Shown here: positions 19,067 to 27,949 of the stretch, piece by piece | How positions within the stretch are numbered: position 1 is the stretch's first letter | Layout: each line of letters starts with the position of its first letter | DNA from: Aquimarina algicola | Lineage (GTDB): Bacteria; Bacteroidota; Bacteroidia; Flavobacteriales; Flavobacteriaceae | DNA: 64,000 nucleotides | Direction of reading: 5' to 3' | Assembly: GCF_006443095.1 (NCBI RefSeq) | Contig: NZ_VFWZ01000006.1 | Location: 218,158 to 282,157, forward strand | Notes under the pieces: model-generated | What the model was told of the DNA's origin: nothing | Databases searched by the model: none | The model's input: only the letters and a program-made list of their open reading frames with translations | Program-made: the position numbers and the translations under genes

Positions 19067-22000
19067 ATGAAAAGAACTCTCTTTGCATTAATGATGCTAA
19101 CATGCTATTGTACAATAGCTCAGTACAACTCTTCTGCCCCTTGGATGGCAGCTTTAGAAAACAACAAGAAAAGCACTAACACAGACACAAAATTAAAATT
19201 CAATGAAATCACAAACGCTTTTGATGAATACTGGAAGAATCATGATCCAGACCAGAAAGGTAGTGGCTACAAGCCATTTATGAGATGGAGAGAATATTGG
19301 AAAAATGCTGTTATGCCAGATGGAACATTACCTTCTCCGGATTTTTTTATAAATACAAAAAGTGCTAAAAGTAAAATCGCCACTTCAAAAAACGGCAAAG
19401 CATCTCCTAATTGGACACCTATGGGGCCTTTTGACCATAATCAGGCATCCTCTTGGTCTCCCGGGCAAGGTCGGATTAATATTGGTATTATTGATCCTAA
19501 TAATGCCAATGTTATGTATGCAGGCGCACCTGCCGGAGGAATTTGGAAATCAACAAATCGAGGAGTGAATTGGACTCCTTTATCAGATGATTTACAGCAA
19601 ATAGGGGTTTCGGGCATTGCAATAGATCCTAGAAATTCAAATATTATTTATATTGCTACAGGTGATGATGATGCAAATGATAGTTATAGTATTGGAGTAC
19701 TTAAATCTACAGACGGCGGAAATTCCTGGTCAAGAACCGGTCTTAGATTTACCAATACACAAACGACTGCAAATGATATCTATATCCATCCAAATAATTC
19801 GAATATTCTATGGGTTGCTACCAGTGTAGGGGTATATAAAACTACCAATGCCGGGGCAAACTGGACCAGAACATTGAGTGGAAACATCAAGGACATAAAA
19901 CTTAAACCAGGAAATCCTAACACAATATATGCGGTTTCGTCTACATCTTTTTATAGATCTACCAATGCTGGAGATAGCTTTTCCAGAATTCAAAGTGGGC
20001 TCCCCTCTAACTCAGGAAGATTGGTAATAGATGTTACTCCTGCCAATGCTAATTATGTCTATGTGCTAAGTGCAAGACCCCGAAATGCCAACTACTCATT
20101 TCAAGGATTATACCGCTCTACAAATAGCGGGAGTAGCTTTACAAAAACTGCAGAAACCACAAATATTCTTGAGAGTTCTCAAGCATGGTATGATTTGGCA
20201 TTAGCAGTGTCAGACCAAAATGCCAATACCGTTTTTGTAGGTTGTTTGAATATTTGGAGATCTACTAATGGCGGAAATGATTTTACAAAAATAAATAATT
20301 GGTCTTCTCCCAGACAAGCAACTTATACCCATGCAGATATTCATTTTTTGAGATATTATGACGGAAAACTAATATGTGGTAGTGATGGTGGTATTTATAT
20401 CTCCGAAAATAACGGGCAAAGTTTTACAGACCTTACCAAAGGTTTACAAATTGGGCAGTTTTATAGAATTTCTGTAGCAGAAAATCAAAGTGCAAGTTAT
20501 CTTGTCGGAGGACTTCAAGACAATGGAGGTTATGCTTTAAACGGAAGCGAATGGAACAATTATTATGGTGCTGATGGGATGGATTGTGCTGTAAGCGGAA
20601 ATAATCCCAATACCTATTATGGATTTATACAAAATGGTCAAAATCTTTATGTAACCAGAAATAGAGGGGTTTCTCAAAGCCAGGTAGCCAGAGCTCCGGA
20701 GTCTGGTAATTGGATTACTCCTTTGGTGTCTGACAAAAATGGTGTTCTATATGCAGGATATTCTAGTTTTTACAGGCTTAATGGTAGTTCTTTTCAAAGA
20801 CTTACCAATTTTAATTTTGGAGGAAGAATAGATCATATCGAATTAGATCCTATAAATAATAATACGATATATGCTGCTATGGATAAAAATCTGTTCAGAA
20901 GCACAAATAAAGGAGCTAATTGGACAAGAGTTGCTTCTTTTCAAACGGATATTTCTTCTATAGAAGTACATAATGATGACAATAGAATTGTATATGTAAC
21001 TACATCAGGGTCAAGTAGTGGCGGTGTATATAAATCTACTACTCAAGGAACTAATTTTTCTAATATCACTGGTAATTTACCCGGAGAAGGTAAATTCATT
21101 GTAAGACATCAAAAAGGAACAGAATCTATATATTTAGGAACGTATCTTGGTGTATACCACAAAAACGGAAATAATGCCTGGGAAGATTATTCTCAAAATC
21201 TTCCAAATGTAGCTGTAAGAGATCTTGAAGTTAACTTAAAAGATCAGGTTTTAATTGCTGCTACCTACGGTAGAGGAGTTTGGAAAGTGCTACTGGCAGG
21301 AAGTTCTAATTCTGGAGATGATACTCAAGCCCCTACCATACCTCAAAACCTTACAGCTTCTTCTGTTAGAGAAACTTCTGTTGTTTTATCATGGGATGCT
21401 TCTTCTGATAATATAGAAGTTACAGGATACGACATTTATCAAGATAATGTTCGATTAGGGGCGGTTTCTGGCACAGCCACTACTATACCAAATCTAAGTG
21501 CAAACACCACATATCAATTTAAAATAAAAGCCAAAGATGCTGCAGGTAATATATCTGATTTTAGTGCTACTATAAATGTAACGACTACTGGAGGTGGATC
21601 TAGCGCTTGTGCATCTACTATTTCTGCTTTTCCGTATAGTGAAGGTTTTGAAAATACTCTAGGAGCATGGATACAGTCTACAAATGATAATATTAACTGG
21701 ACAATTAATACCAACGGAACGCCATCTGGTGACACAGGACCATCTGGAGCTGTACAAGGCTCTTATTATATCTATGTTGAAGCCTCTGTAAATGAAACCG
21801 GATACCCAAATAAACAAGCTATCTTGACCTCGCCTTGTTTTGATTTGTCAGGAGCAACGCAATCAATTTTTTCTTTTAATTATCACATGTTTGGGGCAGC
21901 TGATATGGGAAATATTACCGTTCAAGCTAGTGTAGATCAAGGATCAAGCTGGACTAATATTTGGAGTCAAACTGGTAATCAAGGTAATGCGTGGCAAACC

Positions 22001-22546
22001 GCTACAATCGATCTTTCGGCTTATCTCAATAAAGAGGTTCAAATACGATTCAATAGGGTAACGGGGTCAACATGGCAAGCTGATATTGCGATTGATAATG
22101 TTTCTCTTACAAAAACGACAGGCTCTACTGATCCATGTGAAGGAGTTGCAACACATAGTACTTCTGTAACGTATAGTCCGGGAGATAGAGTCGTATACCA
22201 AGGTAATCTGTGGGAAAGAAATACTGCAAACGACTGGACATTTATCACCGCATGTGGTGTACCTGTTCCTATTTTTGGTGCAATTACAACATCAGTATCC
22301 AAAGAGAAACCACCTGTACAACAAACCCTTGAAGAATTATTGAAAATATATCCTAATCCTGTAAATGGCAATATACTTAATGTAATAACAAACCAAATTG
22401 GAGAGAAACCATATACCATTTTTAATATGCTTGGACAACCTGTAAGTAAAGGTACATTTATTAATACAATACCTGTAACAGAGCTTCAATCTGGATTATA
22501 TGTTCTAAAAATAAATACACACACAGTACAATTTATTAAAGAATAA
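19067..22546 (+). CDS. Large T9SS-secreted protein: sortilin-like beta-propeller, FnIII, MAM-like, carbohydrate-binding and sorting domains
   Basis: The protein has 1159 residues. A signal peptide ends near IAQ (about 18). Residues about 120-750 hold at least nine Asp-box motifs (STNRGVNWT, STDGGNSWS, TTNAGANWT, STNKGANWT), as in VPS10/sortilin and sialidase-type propellers. Then come a fibronectin III domain (about 757-845), a MAM-like jelly roll (about 852-1022; FPYSEGFE to IDNVSL), a short chitin-binding-type module (YSPGDRVVYQGNLWE) and a type A T9SS sorting domain (from about 1087; IYPNPVNGN). It is therefore exported across the outer membrane and released or anchored. No peptidase or glycosidase catalytic residues were identified, so adhesion or binding is as likely as catalysis. 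Confidence 0.88.
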   Translation: MKRTLFALMMLTCYCTIAQYNSSAPWMAALENNKKSTNTDTKLKFNEITNAFDEYWKNHDPDQKGSGYKPFMRWREYWKNAVMPDGTLPSPDFFINTKSAKSKIATSKNGKASPNWTPMGPFDHNQASSWSPGQGRINIGIIDPNNANVMYAGAPAGGIWKSTNRGVNWTPLSDDLQQIGVSGIAIDPRNSNIIYIATGDDDANDSYSIGVLKSTDGGNSWSRTGLRFTNTQTTANDIYIHPNNSNILWVATSVGVYKTTNAGANWTRTLSGNIKDIKLKPGNPNTIYAVSSTSFYRSTNAGDSFSRIQSGLPSNSGRLVIDVTPANANYVYVLSARPRNANYSFQGLYRSTNSGSSFTKTAETTNILESSQAWYDLALAVSDQNANTVFVGCLNIWRSTNGGNDFTKINNWSSPRQATYTHADIHFLRYYDGKLICGSDGGIYISENNGQSFTDLTKGLQIGQFYRISVAENQSASYLVGGLQDNGGYALNGSEWNNYYGADGMDCAVSGNNPNTYYGFIQNGQNLYVTRNRGVSQSQVARAPESGNWITPLVSDKNGVLYAGYSSFYRLNGSSFQRLTNFNFGGRIDHIELDPINNNTIYAAMDKNLFRSTNKGANWTRVASFQTDISSIEVHNDDNRIVYVTTSGSSSGGVYKSTTQGTNFSNITGNLPGEGKFIVRHQKGTESIYLGTYLGVYHKNGNNAWEDYSQNLPNVAVRDLEVNLKDQVLIAATYGRGVWKVLLAGSSNSGDDTQAPTIPQNLTASSVRETSVVLSWDASSDNIEVTGYDIYQDNVRLGAVSGTATTIPNLSANTTYQFKIKAKDAAGNISDFSATINVTTTGGGSSACASTISAFPYSEGFENTLGAWIQSTNDNINWTINTNGTPSGDTGPSGAVQGSYYIYVEASVNETGYPNKQAILTSPCFDLSGATQSIFSFNYHMFGAADMGNITVQASVDQGSSWTNIWSQTGNQGNAWQTATIDLSAYLNKEVQIRFNRVTGSTWQADIAIDNVSLTKTTGSTDPCEGVATHSTSVTYSPGDRVVYQGNLWERNTANDWTFITACGVPVPIFGAITTSVSKEKPPVQQTLEELLKIYPNPVNGNILNVITNQIGEKPYTIFNMLGQPVSKGTFINTIPVTELQSGLYVLKINTHTVQFIKE

Positions 22547-22570
22547 TAGACTTGTCTATAATTTAATCCA

Positions 22571-22605
22571 AAATCCCTAAAACACTTTGTTTTAGGGATT
22601 TTTTT
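22571..22605 (+). terminator. Terminator of the T9SS-secreted protein gene
   Basis: The arms AAATCCCTAAAACA and TGTTTTAGGGATTT form a perfect 14-bp stem with a CTT loop, followed by seven or more T. It starts 24 bases after the stop codon. Confidence 0.9.
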
Positions 22606-22760
22606 ATCAATTTCAAAACCCAAGTTATAAATGAAAAACGCTCTAAAAGATTATCTATTCATTCTTAAATTAGAGTTGAGATGTATAGCGATCTATTTTC
22701 TTTACACTTCGACTCTTTTTTTTAAACATTAATTTTTTAAGCATTTCTTCAGAAAACCAT

Positions 22761-23414
22761 TTAGAACTTGTATCCAACTCCAATTCCGAACAACCACGGA
22801 TTAATATCTACATCTGCTTCAACTGTAGCTCCTAATGCACTTGTTGCGTTTATAGTAACATCGGTCTGCAAAAACAATTTTTTCACATCTGCATTTAAAA
22901 ACCATCTGTCATTTAGGGCAAAATCCAGTCCTGCTTGTAAGGCAAAACCAACATTATTGTCATACTCTATATCATCGGCAACTGGACCTTCGTCTGCACT
23001 GTAGAAAAATGTGTAATTAATACCAGCACCAACATAAGGCTTAAATTTTCCTTCGTTAAAATGATATTGAAGTGTAAGTGTTGGAGGCAAAAGCCAAACA
23101 TCACCAAGATCGATGTCACCAGCCGCTGTTGATATTGCTTCAACATCATGATTTGCAGTTGCTAATATCAATTCTGCAGCCCAATTTTTAGTAAAAAAAT
23201 AAGTAAAATCTAACTCTGGAACAAAAGCCGTAGAAATATCTACATCTCCACCTATACCTCCTATAGAAGCGCTTTCGTCTGGTGTAACCACCAAACCTCT
23301 AAGTCTTACTTGCCATCTACTAAAATCTTTGGTTTCTTGGGAGTCACTCTCTTGTGAAAACATTGAAAATGAAACTAATAAACAAATGAACGAAATAATT
23401 CCAATTCTTCTCAT
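22761..23414 (-). CDS. OmpW-family outer-membrane beta-barrel protein
   Basis: The protein has 217 residues with a signal peptide ending near FSQ (about 21). The mature protein fits the eight-stranded OmpW barrel: WQVRLRGLVVTPDESA, STAFVPELDFTYFFTKNWAAEL, LLPPTLTLQYHF, KPYVGAGINYTFFY, and a C-terminal strand ending in aromatic Phe (GIGVGYKF), as barrel assembly requires. OmpW proteins pass small hydrophobic compounds. It diverges from modA across a perfect inverted repeat, which hints at shared regulation. Confidence 0.88.
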   Translation of the reverse strand: MRRIGIISFICLLVSFSMFSQESDSQETKDFSRWQVRLRGLVVTPDESASIGGIGGDVDISTAFVPELDFTYFFTKNWAAELILATANHDVEAISTAAGDIDLGDVWLLPPTLTLQYHFNEGKFKPYVGAGINYTFFYSADEGPVADDIEYDNNVGFALQAGLDFALNDRWFLNADVKKLFLQTDVTINATSALGATVEADVDINPWLFGIGVGYKF

Positions 23415-23485
23415 ACTACTGATTTTTAAAATTCTTGGTAAAGGTAAATGCTGATGAAAGCTTAAATAATGACTATTATCACCTT

Positions 23486-23550
23486 TTTGAAATTTGAGAA
23501 AGATAATTTCATTTGTAAAGAAAATTTAATTGATTTTCTTTACAAATGAA
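23486..23550. promoter_or_regulatory. Divergent promoter region with perfect 18-bp inverted repeat (ompW-like/modA)
   Basis: The arms at 23508-23525 (TTCATTTGTAAAGAAAAT) and 23533-23550 are perfect complements around a 7-base spacer. The centre is about 115 bases from the ompW-like start and 119 bases from the modA start. Each arm contains TTCATTTG, one base off the TAnnTTTG -7 box, and TTTG elements lie 18 bases (plus strand, 23486-23489) and 22 bases (minus strand) upstream. So both promoters may sit in the same palindrome, either as an operator or as a hairpin in both leaders. It does not resemble the E. coli ModE site. Confidence 0.5.
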
Positions 23551-23647
23551 CTTTAGCAAAAAATAATCTTCTCAAATATTGAAATTGGTTATATTGTTCT
23601 TTGAGATACTTTTTTTATCTAAAATTAAAATAGGGTTAATAACAAAT

Positions 23648-24430
23648 ATGATAAGTGGCATTATAGTTAAACACATACAAAAAAGTATCGCATTATTTTT
23701 TCTTATAGTTTTTATTTCAGGTTGTAATAAAAAACAAGATTCGCAGATCACAATTGCTGTTGCTGCTAATATGCAATTCGCGATAAAGGAAATCTCTAAG
23801 GTATTTACTGAAAAAACGGGCATAGTCTGCGATATTATCATAGGTTCTTCGGGCAAATTAACTGCTCAAATCAAAGAGGGCGCTCCATACGATATTCTAA
23901 TGTCGGCTGATATGAAATATCCAGAAAATCTCTATAACGAAGGATTTACGACAAATCCTCCAAAAATATATGCTCATGGAAAATTGATATTATGGTCCAC
24001 TACAAAAGCAATAAACCCCGACATTCAGACACTTCTACAACCAGAAATCAAACATATTGCTATTGCCAATCCTACTACGGCACCTTATGGAAAAGCAGCA
24101 ATTTCGACACTAAAACACCAAAAGGTTTATGATCAAATTAAAGATAAATTAGTCTATGGAGAAAGTATCGCACAAACCAATCAGTTTATTATTTCGGGAG
24201 CTGCACAAGTTGGTTTTACTTCGGCATCAATTGTGCATACTACACAAATGAAAAATAAGGGATCTTGGATTTCTATTCCTGAAAACACCTACACGCCTAT
24301 TTCTCAAGGAGTCGTTATTATAAAGAAAAAAGAGAGATCACATAAAACCTTACAATTTTATGATTTTTTGTTCTCTCATTCATCACAAGAAATTCTTAAA
24401 AATTTTGGATACATTGTAACTCAAAAATGA
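23648..24430 (+). CDS. modA: Molybdate ABC transporter, substrate-binding lipoprotein
   Basis: The protein has 260 residues from the ATG at 23648-23650; the frame is open further upstream only to a TTG with a poor N-terminus. A lipobox ISGC gives Cys26, so the binding protein is membrane-anchored. ModA features are ITIAVAANMQFAIKEI, the oxyanion site IIGSSGKLTAQIKEGAPYDI, and ADMKYPENLY; the later ATAPYGKAA-like segment reads TTAPYGKAAI. It captures molybdate (or tungstate) for ModBC. It overlaps the next gene by 4 bases (ATGA). Confidence 0.92.
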   Translation: MISGIIVKHIQKSIALFFLIVFISGCNKKQDSQITIAVAANMQFAIKEISKVFTEKTGIVCDIIIGSSGKLTAQIKEGAPYDILMSADMKYPENLYNEGFTTNPPKIYAHGKLILWSTTKAINPDIQTLLQPEIKHIAIANPTTAPYGKAAISTLKHQKVYDQIKDKLVYGESIAQTNQFIISGAAQVGFTSASIVHTTQMKNKGSWISIPENTYTPISQGVVIIKKKERSHKTLQFYDFLFSHSSQEILKNFGYIVTQK

Positions 24431-24825
24431 ATAGTTTATCAGGTCAAATATCGAATATAGAAGTAAGCGGTAGTCTTTCATTAGTAAGTATACAGATAAA
24501 AGATACTACATTCAAAGCCATTGTAATAGAAAACCCCAATACTTCTTTATATTTGAAAGTTGATAAACCTGTCAAAATATTTTTTAAAGAAACAGAGGTT
24601 ATTATTACTACTACCAAAATAGATATGATCAGTCTTGAAAATCAAATTAGCGGTATCGTTACTACTTTTGAAAAGGGTAAATTATTAACTAAAATAACCA
24701 TTGATACTTATCTAGGCGTTATCAACTCTATTATCACATCTGCTTCATTTAAAAAATTAGGCATCAAAGAAGGTTCAAATGTAATTACAATGATTAAAAC
24801 CAATGAAGTAGTATTAGGAAAATGA
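24427..24825 (+). CDS. TOBE/Mop-domain molybdate-binding protein
   Basis: The protein has 132 residues made of two tandem Mop-like repeats (about 1-65 and 68-132), each starting LSGQISNIEVSG or LENQISGIVTTF and ending in IIT or MIKTNEVVLGK. Such stand-alone TOBE proteins bind molybdate or tungstate inside the cell, as molbindins do. It overlaps modA and modB by 4 bases on each side, so its synthesis is tied to the transporter. It could act as a cytosolic oxyanion store or as a sensor; the sequence does not decide. Confidence 0.83.
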   Translation: MNSLSGQISNIEVSGSLSLVSIQIKDTTFKAIVIENPNTSLYLKVDKPVKIFFKETEVIITTTKIDMISLENQISGIVTTFEKGKLLTKITIDTYLGVINSIITSASFKKLGIKEGSNVITMIKTNEVVLGK

Positions 24826-25496
24826 TAGACTGGCAACCCTTAATATTAACTTTTAGATTAGCACTAATCACAACGATAATACTAGTTATTTTGGGGATTC
24901 CTTTGTCATATTGGCTGGCTTTTTCGAGATCTAGGGCAAAACCTATTGTAGAAACTTTAGTAAGTATGCCTCTAGTGTTACCACCAACAGTTTTGGGATT
25001 TTATCTATTGTTAGCCTTCAGCCCAAATCATATTTTTGGAAACTGGATCAACGATTGGTTTGGATTACGGTTAATTTTTTCTTTTGAAGGGCTTGTTATC
25101 GCTTCTGTATTATATAGTCTCCCATTTATGGTTCAACCGATTCAATCAGGTTTAGCAGGACTTCCAAAACAGTATAGAGAAGCTTCTTATATCCTTGGTA
25201 AATCAAGTTTTACTACTCTACATAAAGTTTTATTACCCAATATAAAGCCTTCATTACTTACTGGTATTGTTTTATCATTCGCTCATACTGTAGGAGAGTT
25301 TGGTGTAGTTCTTATGATAGGTGGCAATATTCCTGGTAAAACCAAAGTTGCATCTATCGCTATCTATGACGAGGTTGAAGCGCTTCAATATGATACTGCA
25401 AATGTGTATTCTCTAATTTTATTAGGTATTACATTTATAATTCTACTCATTGTATATCTTATTAATGGAGGGTATTTTAAAAAAAATAGAGCATGA
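24822..25496 (+). CDS. modB: Molybdate ABC transporter permease
   Basis: The protein has 224 residues with about five membrane helices. The EAA loop that docks on the ATPase reads REASYILGKSSFTTLHKVLLP, and VGEFGVVLMIGGNIPGKTKV is a ModB hallmark. It forms the channel of the ModABC importer. It overlaps both neighbours by 4 bases. Confidence 0.93.
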   Translation: MIDWQPLILTFRLALITTIILVILGIPLSYWLAFSRSRAKPIVETLVSMPLVLPPTVLGFYLLLAFSPNHIFGNWINDWFGLRLIFSFEGLVIASVLYSLPFMVQPIQSGLAGLPKQYREASYILGKSSFTTLHKVLLPNIKPSLLTGIVLSFAHTVGEFGVVLMIGGNIPGKTKVASIAIYDEVEALQYDTANVYSLILLGITFIILLIVYLINGGYFKKNRA

Positions 25497-26368
25497 TACA
25501 GATATCTTTACACAAAAAACTACAAGCCGCCAATGGTAAAGTATCTTTACAAATAGATCTCGATATAAAAAAGGGAGAATTGATTACGTTGTATGGCGAA
25601 TCCGGTGTTGGCAAAACTTCTACATTACGAATGATAGCGGGATTATTAGAGCCCGACCATGGCAAAGTAATCGTAAATAATACGACATGGCTAGACACTA
25701 AAAATAAGATCAATTTAAAAACACAAAAAAGAAAAATTGGATTTGTATTTCAAGAATATGCGCTTTTTCCTAATATGACTGTACGCAAAAACCTTGAATA
25801 TGCTTTACAAAAAAATCAAGACAAAAATAGTATTGATGAACTCATTGAGATTGTATCGTTACAAGAATTACAACATCAAAAACCCATAATGTTATCAGGC
25901 GGTCAACAACAACGTGTTGCATTAGCAAGAGCATTAGTGCAAAAACCCGAAATTCTTCTATTAGACGAACCTCTAGCTGCCCTAGATGCCAAAATGAGAA
26001 GTAAACTACAAGATTATATATTAAAAGTGCATCGCCAATATGAACTTACTACTATATTGGTTAGCCATGATACTGGAGAAATCATCAAGTTATCAGACCG
26101 TGTACATCTTATCAAAAATGGAAAAATAAAAACCTCTGGGTCTCCTTTAGATATATTTACATCGCAACATACGAGTGCAAAATTTACATTTGTTGGAGAA
26201 GTCATTTCTATACAAAAGGAAGAAGTCGTATATATTGTTACTGTTCTTATCGGTACTAATGTTGTAAAAATAATTGCGCAAGAATCTGAAGTTGAAGAAT
26301 TGGAGATTGGTAATAAAGTAATGGTAGCTTCAAAAGCATTTAATCCCATGATCCAAAAGATCATTTAA
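25493..26368 (+). CDS. modC: Molybdate ABC transporter ATP-binding protein
   Basis: The protein has 291 residues. Walker A is GESGVGKTS (about 35-43), the Q-loop is VFQEYALFPNMT, the signature is LSGGQQQRVALARAL, Walker B is ILLLDEPLAALD, and the switch histidine lies in LVSHD. The C-terminal part (about 215-291) is a single short TOBE/Mop-like regulatory domain, shorter than in E. coli ModC. It energises molybdate import and is the last gene of the operon. Confidence 0.93.
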   Translation: MIQISLHKKLQAANGKVSLQIDLDIKKGELITLYGESGVGKTSTLRMIAGLLEPDHGKVIVNNTTWLDTKNKINLKTQKRKIGFVFQEYALFPNMTVRKNLEYALQKNQDKNSIDELIEIVSLQELQHQKPIMLSGGQQQRVALARALVQKPEILLLDEPLAALDAKMRSKLQDYILKVHRQYELTTILVSHDTGEIIKLSDRVHLIKNGKIKTSGSPLDIFTSQHTSAKFTFVGEVISIQKEEVVYIVTVLIGTNVVKIIAQESEVEELEIGNKVMVASKAFNPMIQKII

Positions 26369-26475
26369 ATTAAGTAATTACCGATTTTAAATCATAATAT
26401 ATTTAACAAGTTAAATGCTTTACACATCACTAAAACTGCATTTGTTATAAAAATCATAACAAAATGTTAATTAAA

Positions 26476-26795
26476 TTTGCTTTTTATTAAAAAAAAGTCC
26501 TATATTCGCATTGTCTTACTACGGTAAAACCCCAACACAAATCTTCTTACGACGGTATAATACACGATCTATTCTCGTAACATAAATAGTTTCGAACAGG
26601 AATTATTTTGGCTACTATATTATCAAAACATTTATAAAATATTAACCTATAGACGATGCGGAAATACGCTTTTCCGCTGGTTTGGTTGTAATTATATCGA
26701 GGAGATTTGCTCAAACTAGTTTTGAGTGTGTTGGGGGACACGACCGACATATAATTACACATCCCCCCTCTCTTTACGGAGAGGGTTTTTATTTT
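26476..26795 (+). ncRNA. Candidate structured small RNA downstream of modC
   Basis: No protein frame here is convincing. A promoter-like pair, TTTG (26476-26479) and TATATTCG (26501-26508, one base off consensus), precedes an ordered set of helices. These are GCGGAAA/TTTCCGC (26658-26677), a long-range pair TGTAATTATAT/ATATAATTACA (26687-26697 with 26749-26759), and inside it CTCAAA/TTTGAG (26710-26726) and GTGT/ACAC with a TGGGGG loop (26728-26741). An intrinsic terminator ends the set. GGGGG at 26733-26737 could also pair with CCCCCC at 26763-26768. Near the 5' end CTTACTACGGTA is repeated as CTTACGACGGTA (26515, 26546). It does not match a Moco riboswitch, SRP or tmRNA that I can recognise. 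Confidence 0.45.
26766..26795 (+). terminator. Intrinsic terminator of the candidate small RNA
   Basis: CCCTCTC and GAGAGGG form a 7-bp GC-rich stem around TTTACG and are followed by TTTTTATTTT. No coding gene on the plus strand ends close upstream (modC stops about 400 bases earlier), so the terminator itself argues for a separate non-coding transcript. Confidence 0.7.
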
Positions 26796-26825
26796 ATAAA
26801 ACCTAATCTCTATAAAGACATACAA

Positions 26826-26864
26826 TTTTATTGGAGATGTATAAATTATACCCCTCCAATAAAA
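26826..26864 (-). terminator. Hairpin downstream of the PEGA lipoprotein gene
   Basis: TTTTATTGGAG and CTCCAATAAAA are perfect complements, and GTATAA/TTATAC pairs again inside, giving a long nested stem. It lies 11 bases past the stop of the minus-strand gene at 26875. The T-tract is short, so it may be a weak or bidirectional terminator. Confidence 0.55.
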
Positions 26865-26874
26865 CATTAAATCA

Positions 26875-27348
26875 TTAGTATGAATCTAATTTTTCTAATT
26901 GTCCTATTTTTTGCCAATTTGGATCAATTTCCATACTAACGTTCAAATAGATATTTCCATGTTTTGTTTTATAAGTAGTTCCGTTTTTTATCTGCTTATC
27001 AATTTCTTCGGGTTTGAGTTTAAACATTGCTCCCGTTGCCGGATCAACAATGAGTCCTATCAATCCTCCAAACACAACATTTCCCACATACCAAGCGTTA
27101 AATTTTTTCTCTAACTTAGTATCATAAGTTTTATACCCATCTAGTTTTAAAGTCAATTGATATGTTTGATTCCTTTTAAGTCTCTTTTGAACTGGGGTTT
27201 CTCCAACTTCAATTTCATTTATATAAACTTTAGCCGAATTAGGCTCAGAAGAAATTTCTACAATTTGTCTGGAACCCGAAATAATTGTTGCACAATTAGA
27301 AAGCAATATGATTGAAGAAAAAAGTAATGCTTTAGTAATAATTTCCAT
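26875..27348 (-). CDS. PEGA-domain lipoprotein
   Basis: The protein has 157 residues with a lipobox LSNC (Cys19). Residues about 27-80 form a PEGA-type beta domain (VEISSEPNSAKVYINEIEVG, then LTLKLDGYKTYDTKL). A hydrophobic glycine-rich hairpin follows (NVVFGGLIGLIVDPATGAMF), found in small envelope lipoproteins of this type. The role is probably structural or regulatory at the envelope. It lies 18 bases after the next lipoprotein gene, so they are co-transcribed. Confidence 0.8.
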   Translation of the reverse strand: MEIITKALLFSSIILLSNCATIISGSRQIVEISSEPNSAKVYINEIEVGETPVQKRLKRNQTYQLTLKLDGYKTYDTKLEKKFNAWYVGNVVFGGLIGLIVDPATGAMFKLKPEEIDKQIKNGTTYKTKHGNIYLNVSMEIDPNWQKIGQLEKLDSY

Positions 27349-27366
27349 TGATTTATTTTTAAATTT

Positions 27367-27759
27367 TTAATCTAATTTTAGTTTGTATTGTGACAAAGAT
27401 GAAACATCGCCATTAAACTTATGTAGTTCTATTTTGAGTCGATAACAAGAGCTCCATAGATCAGGTTTCTTTTTTTCTATAACCTTTATAATATTTGCCC
27501 CATTTTTTCTCGATATAACTCTCGCTCGATTCATCAAACTGTTGAAGCTACAATTTGTCGAAAACCCTGAATCTTGAAATCTTAGATCACCTATCTTGAT
27601 CGTATTATTAGGTAATTTGTGTTCGACATCAAGAAAAGCTACTTTTTCATCAATCGATAATTCGGGTTGCGGATTAGCGAAATTTGAAGAGATTCTTGGG
27701 CTACAACTTGCAACCCCAATTACTGCAATAAAGATTAGCGCTTTAGTTCTTTTCCTCAT
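27367..27759 (-). CDS. Small lipoprotein of unknown function
   Basis: The protein has 130 residues with a lipobox VASC (Cys19). Three further cysteines occur (in TNCSFNS and SSCYRLKIEL), which may form disulfides in the periplasm. The segment LMNRARVISRKNGANIIKVIE resembles the small beta-alpha repeats seen in bacterial stress lipoproteins, but I cannot name a family. It is the first gene of a two-lipoprotein unit with the PEGA protein. Confidence 0.72.
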   Translation of the reverse strand: MRKRTKALIFIAVIGVASCSPRISSNFANPQPELSIDEKVAFLDVEHKLPNNTIKIGDLRFQDSGFSTNCSFNSLMNRARVISRKNGANIIKVIEKKKPDLWSSCYRLKIELHKFNGDVSSLSQYKLKLD

Positions 27760-27901
27760 ACTAATTTTGTTTTCATTTTACATTTTATTCTAAACTGAAT
27801 TATAAGTATATGTCTTAATAGTTAAAAATGTTACTTGAATCACCAATAATTTCTCTTGACTTTTATAAAGTTGTCATTATTTAAACAGTACATTTATATG
27901 C

Positions 27902-27935
27902 TTGATTTTAATATAATGGTAAAAGCCTACATTTG
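27902..27935 (+). promoter_or_regulatory. Promoter of the lipoprotein hydrolase gene
   Basis: TTG (27902-27904) and TACATTTG (27928-27935) are separated by 23 bases. The -7 box is exact; the spacing is at the long end. The predicted leader is under 10 bases before the ATG at 27950. Confidence 0.5.
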
Positions 27936-27949
27936 ATCAAAACACATCG

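Noticed and set aside
26515..26557. Two CTTAC-ACGGTA repeats as a CRISPR-like array
   Set aside because: Only two 12-base units, imperfect, with 19 bases between them; no cas genes in the window.
26476..26795. Moco riboswitch
   Set aside because: Position downstream of modC rather than upstream of modA, and I could not match the known Moco stem arrangement.
26682..26870. Short open frame (62 codons) within the candidate small RNA
   Set aside because: It crosses the terminator and hairpins, and its translation is not protein-like.
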